Shown here piece after piece: positions 30,351 through 39,887 of a stretch of DNA of 64,000 bases. A model generated the notes under the pieces. It was given only the letters and a program-made list of their open reading frames with translations, made no database searches and had not been told where the DNA came from. The translations under genes and the position numbers were made by a program. Positions within the stretch are counted from its first letter, which is position 1. Every line of letters begins with the position of its first letter. The stretch comes from Flavobacterium sp. 5. GTDB lineage: Bacteria > Bacteroidota > Bacteroidia > Flavobacteriales > Flavobacteriaceae. The DNA lies in assembly GCF_002813295.1 (NCBI RefSeq), contig NZ_PHUE01000001.1, positions 4,154,001 to 4,218,000 on the forward strand, given 5' to 3'.

Positions 30351-31004
30351 ATGATACAAACAGTAATTTTTGATATGGATGGTGTGATTGTCGATACAGA
30401 ACTTGTACACCGTTATGCATATTTCAAACAATTTAGGGAACTCAATATTGAAGTTCCAGAGGAAATGTATACTTCATTTACAGGACTATCAACCCGAAAT
30501 ACTTTTCAGATTTTGAAAGATTATTTTAAGTTGGAACAAGAAGTCGAAGATTTGATTCTGAGAAAAAGAGCCATTTTTAATGATGCGTTTGATAGTAAAG
30601 AAGATTTGGCTTTGTTAGATGGTGTAGAAAATTTAATTAAAGATTTTTATCAAAATGAAATGCAGTTGATTGTAGCTTCATCAGCTTCCAAGGAAACAAT
30701 AAACAGGGTTTTTACGCGTTTTGACTTGCACCAATATTTTACTCATATTGTTAGCGGAGAAGATTTTCCAAAATCAAAACCGCATCCAGCTATTTTCTTG
30801 CATGCAGCTTCTTTGTCAATTGCTCCAAAGGAAAATTGTATAGTTATTGAAGATAGTGCTAATGGCGTAAAGGCTGCAAAAGCGGCTGATATTTTTTGTG
30901 TTGGATATAATAGCTTCCATTCTAAGGATCAGGACTTATCATTGGCAGATGTAGTAATCAATCATTTTGACGAATTGAATTTTGAAAAAGTTTCACAATA
31001 TTAA
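30351..31004 (+). CDS. HAD-superfamily hydrolase, beta-phosphoglucomutase-like
   Basis: A 217-residue HAD hydrolase with a cap domain. Motif I is VIFDMDGVIVDTE at the N-terminus (nucleophile Asp, acid/base Asp); motif II VASSAS; the motif III lysine lies in SGEDFPKSKPHPAIF; and motif IV is VIEDSANGV. These are the features of the beta-phosphoglucomutase/phosphatase subgroup. The actual substrate cannot be told from sequence; sugar phosphates are typical. Confidence 0.9.
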   Translation: MIQTVIFDMDGVIVDTELVHRYAYFKQFRELNIEVPEEMYTSFTGLSTRNTFQILKDYFKLEQEVEDLILRKRAIFNDAFDSKEDLALLDGVENLIKDFYQNEMQLIVASSASKETINRVFTRFDLHQYFTHIVSGEDFPKSKPHPAIFLHAASLSIAPKENCIVIEDSANGVKAAKAADIFCVGYNSFHSKDQDLSLADVVINHFDELNFEKVSQY

Positions 31005-31374
31005 TTGTTGTATTTTTTTAAATAGTTTATAAATTAAAGATGTATCGAATTTCAGTACAGTAATACATGCTTTTATAGGCAAGATATTTTAATTTTTGGA
31101 ATATTTTTTTTTGATTTTTCATAATAGCATTTTTTAGTTAACTAGTGATATAAAGACCTTTTATGAATTAAACTTGGTTTAGTTACATTACAAAATTAGA
31201 CCTGAATACTTTTTTTCTTGTTATATAATTTTTAAAAAAGCTTATATGATTTCTAAATTTCTATATGGAATGAAACTTTAAAAAATAGAATAATAACTGA
31301 TTTTGAATTAAGGAAATATTAACACCATTGATTTTCTGAATTTGTAAATTTGAACACAAACAAAAAAAACATAT
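31005..31374. other. 370-base AT-rich intergenic region with promoter
   Basis: No plausible reading frame is seen. A -7 box TAAATTTG lies at 31345-31352, 22 bases before the DUF2911 ATG; the nearest upstream TTG is 14 bases away, shorter than the preferred 17-23, so the -33 part is uncertain. The rest shows no strong hairpin or repeat. Confidence 0.5.
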
Positions 31375-32220
31375 ATGAAAAAGATTCTTATTGCTTTCGC
31401 TTTTATAATAGCGCCATTAATTACAGAGGCTCAATTAAAGACGCCTCAAGCTAGTCCAAAAGCTACTGTTTTTCAAACAGTTGGATTAACAGATGTGGAA
31501 ATTGTGTATTGCAGACCAGCTGCTAGAGGAAGAGCTGTATTTGGTAATTTGGTGCCTTTTGGAAAAGTTTGGAGAACTGGAGCCAATGAAAATACTACAA
31601 TATCTTTTAGTGAAGACGTTACAATCGATGGTAAAACATTACCAAAAGGAAAATATGCTTTGTATACAATTCCTAAAATTGAAAGTTGGGAAGTAATTTT
31701 TTATTCAACTACAAACAATTGGGGAAATCCTGAAACATGGAATGAAGCTAATGTCGTTTTAAGAACTACGGTAAAAGAAGACGCAATATCTAAATCAGTT
31801 GAATCTTTCACAATAGGTATAGGTAATTTGACTACTGATACGGCTACCTTAGATATGGCTTGGGAAAACTCATCTGTTTCGATGAAGTTTACAGTTCCAA
31901 CTCAAAAAGAAGTATTAGCAAATATTGAAAAAGTTTTGGCTGGACCAACATCTGCAGATTATTTTTCGGCAGCACAATACATTTATCAATCTAATGGTGA
32001 TAATGCAAAAGCATTGAGTTATATGGATAAAGCAATGGAAATGAGTACAGAAAAACCATATTGGTACACTCGCCAAAAATCATTGATTCAAGCTAGAGCG
32101 GGAGATAAAAAAGGGGCTATTGAAACTGCAAATCTTTCTCTTGTAGCTGCAGAAGCCGCAAAAAATCAAGATTATGTGAAAATGAATAGAGAAAGTATCT
32201 CAGAGTGGAGTAAAAAATAA
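31375..32220 (+). CDS. DUF2911 domain secreted protein
   Basis: A 281-residue protein with a signal peptide (ILIAFAFIIAPLITEAQ). Residues about 20-175 match DUF2911: ASPKATVFQTVG, VEIVYCRPAARGRAVFG, WRTGANENTTI, LPKGKYALYTIP and WEVIFYSTTNNWG. The C-terminal 100 residues are helical and TPR-like (NGDNAKALSYMDKAMEMS). DUF2911 proteins are secreted or periplasmic in Bacteroidota and of unknown function. It has its own promoter and is followed by a strong terminator. Confidence 0.9.
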   Translation: MKKILIAFAFIIAPLITEAQLKTPQASPKATVFQTVGLTDVEIVYCRPAARGRAVFGNLVPFGKVWRTGANENTTISFSEDVTIDGKTLPKGKYALYTIPKIESWEVIFYSTTNNWGNPETWNEANVVLRTTVKEDAISKSVESFTIGIGNLTTDTATLDMAWENSSVSMKFTVPTQKEVLANIEKVLAGPTSADYFSAAQYIYQSNGDNAKALSYMDKAMEMSTEKPYWYTRQKSLIQARAGDKKGAIETANLSLVAAEAAKNQDYVKMNRESISEWSKK

Positions 32221-32252
32221 TCTTATAAATTTTTAGAATTTCATAACAACAT

Positions 32253-32303
32253 AAAAAGCTCAAAGATTCGCTAAAATATATTAGCGAATTTTTGAGCTTT
32301 TTC
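32253..32303. terminator. Long bidirectional terminator
   Basis: Stem AAAAGCTCAAA (32254-32264) with TTTGAGCTTTT (32291-32301), extended through a G-U pair by ATTCGCTAA (32266-32274) with TTAGCGAAT (32281-32289). It lies between the convergent DUF2911 and symporter genes and serves both. Confidence 0.9.
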
Positions 32304-32315
32304 TTTGGAAGAATT

Positions 32316-34046
32316 TTAAACTAGTGAAGGCTCATTTTCTTCATCCTTAAACAAAGTTGTTTGAAACATGTAGGATAATACAATTGTCAGTAGTGCTCCA
32401 ATGAAATTAAGCCATAAATAACCTAGTTTTTCCGACCCGCTTGGGTAAATAAAATTGGTAAAATAGTAGATAATAAAAATGGTAATTTGGCTAATTACTG
32501 CACTATAAAAGATCGATTTTCCACGTATTTTTTGGGTATAAAAACCAACAAGAAAAATTCCCAAAACGGTTCCGTAAAATATAGACCCTATGATGTTTAC
32601 CAGTTGAATTAAGTTTTCAAAAAGTGTTGCAATACAAGCAAATCCTATAGCAATGATTCCCCACATAAGTGTGAAGAGTTTCGTCATATTTAAATAATGT
32701 TTTTCGGTTTTTTCTAATTTTACATTACGTTTGTAAATGTCAATAGCAGTTGTAGAAGCCAGTGCATTAAGCCCCGAAGCTGTAGAGGACATTGCTGCCG
32801 AAATAATTACTGCTAGTAATAAACCTATAAGTCCTTTGGGTAAATAGTGTAGAATGAAATAGAAAAACACATAATCCTTGTCGTTGGTTTCTGCTTTATT
32901 ATTTGCTTTAGAAATAATTTCTCGTGCTTGACCTCTCAATTCTTTTTCTTTTATGGCCAAATCAACTAGTTCTTTTCGAAGAGTAGGATTGTCATAATCT
33001 TGATTAAGTTGATCGATATACAGCAAATTTACTACTTTTTCATCTTCAGATAATTTATCCAGATCCTTTTGAAGTTTTTGATATTCTCCTTTGTATTTTG
33101 AGTTTTCAACTATAATTTTATTATTTGGATTAAAGTTTAATGGAGTTGAGTTGAATTGAAAAAAAATAAAAACCATTACACCAGTAAGCAAAATTAAGAA
33201 TTGCATAGGAACTTTTAAAAGCCCATTCATGATTAATCCCATTTGGCTTTCACGAACAGATTTTCCAGATAAATAGCGACCTACTTGTGATTGGTCTGTG
33301 CCAAAATAGGCTAATGCCAGAAAAAAACCTCCAGTAATTCCACTCCAAAAAGTATATTTTTCATCTAAGTCAAAAGAGAAATTAACAATATTCATTTTCT
33401 GATTTGCACCGGCAATATGTAAGGCATTATCAAAAGTCATATCATTAGGTAAATAGTCCAGAATCAGAAAAAAAGTAATTACCATTCCTGCCAAAATCAC
33501 AAACATTTGCTGTTTCTGAGTAACATTTACTGCTTTGGTTCCTCCCGAAAAGGTATAAATGATTACCAAAATTCCAATAACGATATTCATATAAGTTAAG
33601 TCCCAGCCTAGCAATGCCGATAAAATGATAGAAGGAGCATAGATCGTAATTCCTGTTCCTAATCCTCTTTGAACTAAAAATAAAATGGCAGCTAATGAAC
33701 GTGTTTTAAGATCGAATCTTTTTTCTAAATATTCATAAGCTGTATAAACTTTATATTTGTGATAAATAGGAATAAAAGTAACACAGATTACAACCATTGC
33801 AATTGGTAATCCAAAATAGAACTGTACAAACCCCATTCCATCATGATATGCTTGTCCAGGTGTTGAAAGAAAAGTAATAGCACTCGCTTGAGTAGCCATT
33901 ACCGAAAGTCCAACGGTAAACCATGGGGTTTCATTATTTCCTAGAATATAATCTTCAACATTTTTACTGCCTCGAGTTTTCCAAGCGCCATAAATTACAA
34001 TAAATAATAGCGTTACTATCAGTACAATCCAGTCAAATAATTGCAT
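32316..34046 (-). CDS. Sodium:solute symporter (SSS family)
   Basis: A 576-residue transporter with about 13-14 membrane segments. SSS features are visible: GAWKTRGSKNVEDYILGNNETPWFTVGLSVMATQASAITFLSTPG in pieces, the segment YTAYEYLEKRFDLKTRSLAA, and FFLALAYFGTDQSQVGRYLSGKS. A charged insertion (KYKGEYQKLQKDLDK and onward, about 310-385) is unusual in length. The substrate is unknown; sugars, sialic acid and similar are typical. It is the last gene of a minus-strand operon with a microprotein and a PIG-L deacetylase. Confidence 0.92.
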   Translation of the reverse strand: MQLFDWIVLIVTLLFIVIYGAWKTRGSKNVEDYILGNNETPWFTVGLSVMATQASAITFLSTPGQAYHDGMGFVQFYFGLPIAMVVICVTFIPIYHKYKVYTAYEYLEKRFDLKTRSLAAILFLVQRGLGTGITIYAPSIILSALLGWDLTYMNIVIGILVIIYTFSGGTKAVNVTQKQQMFVILAGMVITFFLILDYLPNDMTFDNALHIAGANQKMNIVNFSFDLDEKYTFWSGITGGFFLALAYFGTDQSQVGRYLSGKSVRESQMGLIMNGLLKVPMQFLILLTGVMVFIFFQFNSTPLNFNPNNKIIVENSKYKGEYQKLQKDLDKLSEDEKVVNLLYIDQLNQDYDNPTLRKELVDLAIKEKELRGQAREIISKANNKAETNDKDYVFFYFILHYLPKGLIGLLLAVIISAAMSSTASGLNALASTTAIDIYKRNVKLEKTEKHYLNMTKLFTLMWGIIAIGFACIATLFENLIQLVNIIGSIFYGTVLGIFLVGFYTQKIRGKSIFYSAVISQITIFIIYYFTNFIYPSGSEKLGYLWLNFIGALLTIVLSYMFQTTLFKDEENEPSLV

Positions 34047-34049
34047 AAG

Positions 34050-34157
34050 TTAAGAGTATAATTTCATAATTAAGTAGAAAATAATAATAAACAAGGCATT
34101 GGCAATGAGAACTAATGTGTAGCTTTTTGACCAGATTTTAGGATTTTTTGAGTCCAT
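34050..34157 (-). CDS. 35-residue single-span microprotein
   Basis: Starts with ATG at 34157-34155, one base after the end of the upstream PIG-L gene, and ends TAA at 34052-34050, three bases before the symporter ATG. The sequence starts MDSKNPKIWSKSYT and has one membrane segment (LVLIANALFIIIFYLIM) and a short KLYS tail. The tight operon fit suggests a small regulatory or stabilising subunit of the symporter. Confidence 0.65.
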   Translation of the reverse strand: MDSKNPKIWSKSYTLVLIANALFIIIFYLIMKLYS

Positions 34158-34158
34158 A

Positions 34159-36690
34159 TTATTGTTTTATTTTTTGATTAGGAATACTTACCGAAGATTT
34201 AATTGAGATTAAGTTAGATAACAATTTATAGGCTCCAGAAACACCTTCTGGTAATTCTCTAAAAAGACTTAGTCCAGTATAAATATAATTTCCTTTTCCA
34301 TAAGGAGCAACTAATAAAGCACCATCTTTAGGACTTTCCCCTTTATCATTTGATGATAGGATAGGAGTGAAGGCTTTGTCGAATTCTTTAGGGTAATATA
34401 ATCCTTGCTCTTGTTTCCAACCTTTAAAATCATTCTGAGTAATCGTATTAGGATAATTCAAAGTAGGATGATTGGGGTTTAGAAAACGAACTTCAGCATT
34501 TTCTTCAGTTACACGATCATTTGAAATTTTTAGAGGGTAAGGAGCAATTTTAGACGTAACCAAATCGCTATTGGTATTGTATTGTACAATCATTGTTTTG
34601 CCTCCTTTTACAAAATCAAACAAAATGTCTTGTTTGTATGCTAATGCTTGTATAGTATTGTAAGCACGCACACCAGTCATAACTACATCAAATGAATCCA
34701 GTTTTTCTGGAGTTATTTCTTCGGGTTTAACAACAGTTACTTGATACCCCATTTGTATTAAACTTTTAGGAACTTCATCGCCAGCTCCCATGATGTAAGC
34801 AATTTTTTCTGGATTTGTTTTTAAATCAAAACGAATACATTTTACTTCTGCTGTTTTTAAAACCTGTTGTTTTGTAATATGATCATAATTAATAATAATT
34901 TGCTCTTTATCATAAGGTATATTATCAATAGTTGCAATACTCTTGGCTACAATTTCACTCATTTGTGATGGAGGAGTAACCTCAAAATATACTGTTTGTT
35001 CCATTCCTTTTTTGTCTAATTGAAAAGCAATAGATTGAGGTGATACTTTCCATTCTTTAGGTAAATCTAGTTTTAAATTCCCTTTAATATCATCTTTTCC
35101 AGACTTTATACTTATACCAACATATTTGGGTTTTGTATTTGGAAAAAGTAATACTTTATCTTGAATTGTTGTTGTTATTTCAGGAACAATATCTAAGAAA
35201 TTATAAACTTCACCTTTTACATCGTCGTTGTATTTGTAAACAACGGTTCGTTCAAAAGGGATTTCGATATCATTAATTTTTACATTAAAAATTACTTTGA
35301 CTTCTCTAATAATATCAGGGATTCCTATGTTTTTTTGATCTTCAACAGTGTATAAGCCAACGGTCCCTTTTTCTTTTAACCAATAGGGTTGTGTATAGTT
35401 AATTGATTGTGGTAACTGCAAATCGAGTTTGTTATTTTGAACACTGTTGTTTTTTAAACTGATATTAAAAACTGTAGTTTTTTGTTCGGGTAAAGTATAA
35501 ACACTAATTAATTGCATGTTAATTGGGCTCCGGTTAATAGCTTCCAAATTTAGTTTTAAAAGACTTCCAGGAGTTACTTCTTGAGCGTTAGAAATAGCTT
35601 CCAAAAACAAACCAGAGCAATTTGCAATTATTTTTTTTATTTCTTCAGATTTAATCGTTTTCCAGTGATTTTCATTCAATGACTGAATCATCGAATAGGC
35701 TTTTACCAAATTTGGAATACTTGCAGAAGGGTTTTTAAAATCATACTGATTAGCAATAGTACTAATTAATTCACCAATAGGTTTTCCATCTTTTACTCGG
35801 TTCCAACTCGTATCAATACCTTCAAAAATAGATGCTTTATTTTGTAAAGGCTCTCCTTTTAAATACTCTAAATATTCAGTATCTTCTCCACGTGATCCAG
35901 TACTTCCAAAACCTTGAGATTTATGACTACTACGACTTAATGCAGCTATTTCTTGATTCGATTTTCCAATAGTAGGGTAATAAACACCTGTTTGAATGGC
36001 TACTAAATTAGTTTTATTTGCTGCTTCAAATTTTTCTTTGCTACCATAAAACCACCAAGAAGTATTAAAAAACACTCTTTTTGGTTGCCAAGGGTGTTCT
36101 AATGTTAATTGTTCAGGGAAAGCAGTTGGATTATTAGCAAGATCAAATCCTTCCATACTTAGCATAGCTGATGATGTATGATGCCCATGAGTAGTGCCAG
36201 GTGATCTATGATCAAATCGGTTGATAATTACATCAGGTTGAAATTTTCTAACGACCCAAACTAAGTCGGCTAATACTTTTTCTTTATCCCAAATTTGTAA
36301 TGTTTCTTCAGGGTTTTTAGAATATCCAAAATCATTAGCTCTAGAAAAAAATTGTTCTCCTCCATCAATTTTCCTGGCTTCAAGAAGTTCTTGTGTTCTA
36401 ATGACTCCTAATAATTCTCGTAATTGGGGTCCAATTAAATTTTGACCACCATCTCCGCGAGTCAAAGATAAATAACCTGTTCGGGCATGAATTTCATTGG
36501 ACATATAAGAAATCAAACGAGTGTTTTCATCGTCAGGATGCGCGGCTATATACAGTACAGTTCCTAAAAAATTAAGTTTCTGAATTTGATTGTATATTTC
36601 TGCAGAACTTGGTTTTTGAGGTTTTTGGGCGTTTGTTATTTGTACAGAAAGAAAAAAAAGCAAAAAGGATTTTAAAAATAGCTTTCGCAT
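34159..36690 (-). CDS. PIG-L family deacetylase, large multidomain form
   Basis: An 843-residue protein with a signal peptide (SFLLFFLSVQITNAQ). The PIG-L/LmbE domain occupies about 35-270 with the zinc motif AAHPDDEN and the later HGHHTSSAM. The middle region is a beta-sandwich of the NEW3 or Ig-like type, and the C-terminal 200 residues resemble a ThuA/GATase-like module (DVVMTGVRAYNT, YIYTGLSLFRELPEG). PIG-L enzymes remove acetyl groups from N-acetylglucosamine-type substrates. With the symporter downstream, it may deacetylate a periplasmic glycan before uptake. Confidence 0.88.
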   Translation of the reverse strand: MRKLFLKSFLLFFLSVQITNAQKPQKPSSAEIYNQIQKLNFLGTVLYIAAHPDDENTRLISYMSNEIHARTGYLSLTRGDGGQNLIGPQLRELLGVIRTQELLEARKIDGGEQFFSRANDFGYSKNPEETLQIWDKEKVLADLVWVVRKFQPDVIINRFDHRSPGTTHGHHTSSAMLSMEGFDLANNPTAFPEQLTLEHPWQPKRVFFNTSWWFYGSKEKFEAANKTNLVAIQTGVYYPTIGKSNQEIAALSRSSHKSQGFGSTGSRGEDTEYLEYLKGEPLQNKASIFEGIDTSWNRVKDGKPIGELISTIANQYDFKNPSASIPNLVKAYSMIQSLNENHWKTIKSEEIKKIIANCSGLFLEAISNAQEVTPGSLLKLNLEAINRSPINMQLISVYTLPEQKTTVFNISLKNNSVQNNKLDLQLPQSINYTQPYWLKEKGTVGLYTVEDQKNIGIPDIIREVKVIFNVKINDIEIPFERTVVYKYNDDVKGEVYNFLDIVPEITTTIQDKVLLFPNTKPKYVGISIKSGKDDIKGNLKLDLPKEWKVSPQSIAFQLDKKGMEQTVYFEVTPPSQMSEIVAKSIATIDNIPYDKEQIIINYDHITKQQVLKTAEVKCIRFDLKTNPEKIAYIMGAGDEVPKSLIQMGYQVTVVKPEEITPEKLDSFDVVMTGVRAYNTIQALAYKQDILFDFVKGGKTMIVQYNTNSDLVTSKIAPYPLKISNDRVTEENAEVRFLNPNHPTLNYPNTITQNDFKGWKQEQGLYYPKEFDKAFTPILSSNDKGESPKDGALLVAPYGKGNYIYTGLSLFRELPEGVSGAYKLLSNLISIKSSVSIPNQKIKQ

Positions 36691-36977
36691 ATAACGGGTT
36701 TTATTATTTTAAATAAAATTGAATAGATTAACTCCAAAAATACTAATTAAATAATGGGAATATTTGTCGTTAATTCCAAAAGTTATGTTAATGTTTAAAA
36801 TTCTATAAAGTGTTTTTTTAGGCCAAATTATTTTTTTTATTGATTAAAAACAATGAAAAATAATACTATTTTATGTTAATTAATTAAAAATAGAATGCTA
36901 AATTTGAGAATGTTGTGAAATGATTTTTTTGGAATTATTTTGAAATTGCCCTTTGTTTACAATTAACTTAATCTAAA

Positions 36978-37934
36978 TTGGATATGCAATATCAGGAAGA
37001 TATTTTGAAGAATGGTTTTGAACAAAGAATTATTACTCAGCGCGATGATTATGAAGGAGCTGTTGCAGCTACATTGATCAGAAAGCGAGGTTTAACAGAG
37101 TCTACCAAAGCCATTTTGTGTATTCATGGTTTTAATGATTATTTTTATCAAGTGGTAATTGCTGAAGAATTTTTAAAGAAAGGCTATAATTTTTATGCCT
37201 TGGATTTAAGAAAATATGGGAGATCTATTTTAAGAAATCAGAAACCCAATAATGTAAGACATTTGTCTGAGTATTATGAAGATATTGACCAAGCACTGGC
37301 TGTAATTAAAGATGAAGGCAATTTAAAAATAGTCCTTTATGGGCATTCAACAGGTGGTCTAATTATAACGCTATATGCTGCTGTTCGAAAAGAGAGTACT
37401 CTTTTTAATGTACTGATTTGTAATAGTCCTTTTTATGATTTTAATGTGCCTTGGATTCAAAAGAAAACTGTTATCCCTATACTTTCATTTTTAGGCAGAT
37501 TAAATCCTAATTTGGTTTTGCCAATTGGTTTTTCAAAGTTTTACGGTAAAAGTTTGCATAAAAGTGATTATGGTGAGTGGGATTACAATTTGAAATGGAA
37601 ACCTCATAGTGCCCCCTCTATAAATGCAGGATGGGTAGATGCAATTCATCAAGGTCATTTGAAAATTGCAAAAGGAGTCTCTATTATTAAACCAATTTTA
37701 ATTTTGCATTCTATGCGTTCAGTTTATCCCTCAAGGTGGAGTGAAGAAATGTTTGAAGGGGATGCTATTTTAAATGTAAAAGATATTATCGAAAAATCAA
37801 AATTAATTGAATCGCTTAATAAAAAAGTTCTCGGTTTTAAAGAAGCTATGCACGATTTGATTTTATCAAAAAAATCAGTTAGAAATGTAGTTTTTGAAAC
37901 TATTTTTGAATGGCTGGATGAAAATTTAAAATAG
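36978..37934 (+). CDS. Alpha/beta hydrolase, serine aminopeptidase S33 / lysophospholipase type
   Basis: A 318-residue cytoplasmic alpha/beta hydrolase. The oxyanion-hole motif is CIHGFNDYF (48-56), the nucleophile elbow GHSTGG with Ser124, and the catalytic His near the end in KEAMHDLIL; the acid residue probably lies in the preceding loop. It matches the Hydrolase_4 (monoacylglycerol lipase-like) subgroup. A start at 36984 (MQYQ) is also possible. The gene is monocistronic and convergent with the OMP gene. Confidence 0.85.
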   Translation: MDMQYQEDILKNGFEQRIITQRDDYEGAVAATLIRKRGLTESTKAILCIHGFNDYFYQVVIAEEFLKKGYNFYALDLRKYGRSILRNQKPNNVRHLSEYYEDIDQALAVIKDEGNLKIVLYGHSTGGLIITLYAAVRKESTLFNVLICNSPFYDFNVPWIQKKTVIPILSFLGRLNPNLVLPIGFSKFYGKSLHKSDYGEWDYNLKWKPHSAPSINAGWVDAIHQGHLKIAKGVSIIKPILILHSMRSVYPSRWSEEMFEGDAILNVKDIIEKSKLIESLNKKVLGFKEAMHDLILSKKSVRNVVFETIFEWLDENLK

Positions 37935-37994
37935 TTTTATTTTGATGAAACCAAAATAAGTAATCAAATTGTATTCTTTTCTAAGTAATTGTAT

Positions 37995-39812
37995 CTATTT
38001 ATAGTCTACTATTTTTGGTTTTGCCAATTCAAAACTTTGTAGCCCATAATCAGAAGTTTCAAAAGTATTTGTTTTAATAATATTATTCCCTTGCAATGGA
38101 ATATTTGGATAATAGGACAGCGACAATTGAAAAGAACTAAATACCAAGAAATCATTACTGATTAATAAACCTATTGTTAGTGTCGAATGGGCTTCATTTG
38201 TAAACATAGAATCATTAGGGCTTCCTAAAAGAGCAATCGAGTAATTGAAGAAGGGATTCATACGAAAACCCAGTAAGGCATAAGGAGAATATGTTTGTGT
38301 CTGCAATGATAGAATCATTTTATTGGTTCCGTATAGCGCAGCATTAAAACCTGCTAAACCATTGTCCCCATTTATATTAAGTTTATCTCCAATGATATCT
38401 TCATGATTATTACCAATTATTGCTTTGGGATTAATGAATTGTCTCAGTTTCCATTTTCCAATACTGTAAAGCTTTGTAAAATAATTGGCTTCAAATACAA
38501 AAGAGGTCTGATAGGTTTTTGATTTTTGGAAAAAAGTACCAGCTTCAAAATTCATACTTAAAAATCCTAGCCTATAATAATTTCCAAAAGAAAACTGTCC
38601 ACCTATATACGGTCGCCAAAAAGTGTTTTTGTATTGATAACCAAATGTTAATCCGTAAATTTTACCAATCTGTACATCCTCAGTCATTCCGTTTCTAAAA
38701 ATATAACTGTCTTTTATATATTTACGCTTATTGATTCCAACACCACTTAAAAAAAGTTTTTCATCAGAATAAAATTGCATAGGATCATACTCATCAGTTG
38801 GACTTTCGATATAGTCTATATTAAAAATACGACCAGTAATAATCAAATTTGTTATTTCATTTTTTTCATCTTTAAATATTTCACTTGCTTTCCCTAACCA
38901 TAAATCCTGAGAATTATATTTAAAATTTTGATAAGCATAAGAGAAATCATGAGCTTGTAAAGTGTCTGTTCTAAATTCTTGACCGATATAAACACCACCA
39001 GCCCATTTTGTTAAAGGTGAATAAAAATCACGTTCAACATCAATGCTCTTTGAATAATTATTATCTAAATCCATTTTATAATGTAGAACAGTGCTTATAA
39101 GCGTATTTTTAATATTTGGAACAGAATATGTTATTTCGTTACCGTTCTTGCCATCATCGTAACGATTAGTAAAACGATAATCAAGTTCTTGGCCAGTACC
39201 GAAAAAATCTTTTTCTTTTATTCCGATAGAAAACTGATTTTTTGATGTTGAAAAACGTGGAATGGTACTCCAGGAATCTAGAACACGTATTGTAACATCT
39301 ACAGAATCGGATTTTTCGCTAGCTAATTCTTCCGAAATTCTCACTGCGCTTACATATTTTTGAGAACGTATAATACGTTCCGATTCCTGAGCTTTATAGG
39401 AATCATAAGGAGTATTCTTTTTAATCAACAATAAATTATAAATCGCAATTCTTTTTGTTTTTAAATGTAATTTATTCCCAGTTCTTTCTCCCCAATTTTT
39501 TGGTTTCATAATGCTGTCTGCAACAGAATTTCCGAATGGATCTAGGGTTATAATATTTATTTTCCGGATTATTTTTCCATTATAATTTGTAGTATCTCTT
39601 TGTTGGAGTAGCTCTTCTTTCTTTTTTGGTTTATTGGATTTAAAAAAAAGTTTGTAAACTATCTTGGTAAAATTATTTGTTTTAGAGTAATTATGTATTT
39701 TAGAATACATGTTTTCGGTACTATCTTTTTTTGTTTCAGCAAGCTGAGCATAATTGCTTTGAAAACAAAAGCATACAAAAAATAAAACTACTATTATTTT
39801 CTTCAAAGACAT
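37995..39812 (-). CDS. Outer-membrane beta-barrel protein with POTRA-like N-terminus
   Basis: A 605-residue protein with a signal peptide ending NYAQ. Residues about 75-170 contain a POTRA-like pattern (GKIIRKINIITLDPFG, LLIKKNTPYDSYKAQESERIIRSQKYV), which is also seen in BamA-family proteins. The remaining 430 residues alternate polar and aromatic positions typical of beta-barrel strands and end in IVDYK. It is shorter than BamA. Surface-antigen-like transport or assembly is possible, but the exact role is unknown. Confidence 0.75.
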   Translation of the reverse strand: MSLKKIIVVLFFVCFCFQSNYAQLAETKKDSTENMYSKIHNYSKTNNFTKIVYKLFFKSNKPKKKEELLQQRDTTNYNGKIIRKINIITLDPFGNSVADSIMKPKNWGERTGNKLHLKTKRIAIYNLLLIKKNTPYDSYKAQESERIIRSQKYVSAVRISEELASEKSDSVDVTIRVLDSWSTIPRFSTSKNQFSIGIKEKDFFGTGQELDYRFTNRYDDGKNGNEITYSVPNIKNTLISTVLHYKMDLDNNYSKSIDVERDFYSPLTKWAGGVYIGQEFRTDTLQAHDFSYAYQNFKYNSQDLWLGKASEIFKDEKNEITNLIITGRIFNIDYIESPTDEYDPMQFYSDEKLFLSGVGINKRKYIKDSYIFRNGMTEDVQIGKIYGLTFGYQYKNTFWRPYIGGQFSFGNYYRLGFLSMNFEAGTFFQKSKTYQTSFVFEANYFTKLYSIGKWKLRQFINPKAIIGNNHEDIIGDKLNINGDNGLAGFNAALYGTNKMILSLQTQTYSPYALLGFRMNPFFNYSIALLGSPNDSMFTNEAHSTLTIGLLISNDFLVFSSFQLSLSYYPNIPLQGNNIIKTNTFETSDYGLQSFELAKPKIVDYK

Positions 39813-39887
39813 TCAGATAATTTAGGCTCGATTTATGAGGTAAAATTAAGGCTAAAGAAAGCTTTAATTACTTATATTATTTAGTTT

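Noticed and set aside
32740..32775. GLNA tetrapeptide in the sodium:solute symporter
   Set aside because: It is in a conserved membrane segment of a chromosomal gene and shows the background frequency rather than a processing site.
37939..37957. TATTTTG/CAAAATA hairpin between convergent genes
   Set aside because: Only seven A/T-rich pairs and no clear T tract; too weak to call a terminator in DNA of this composition.
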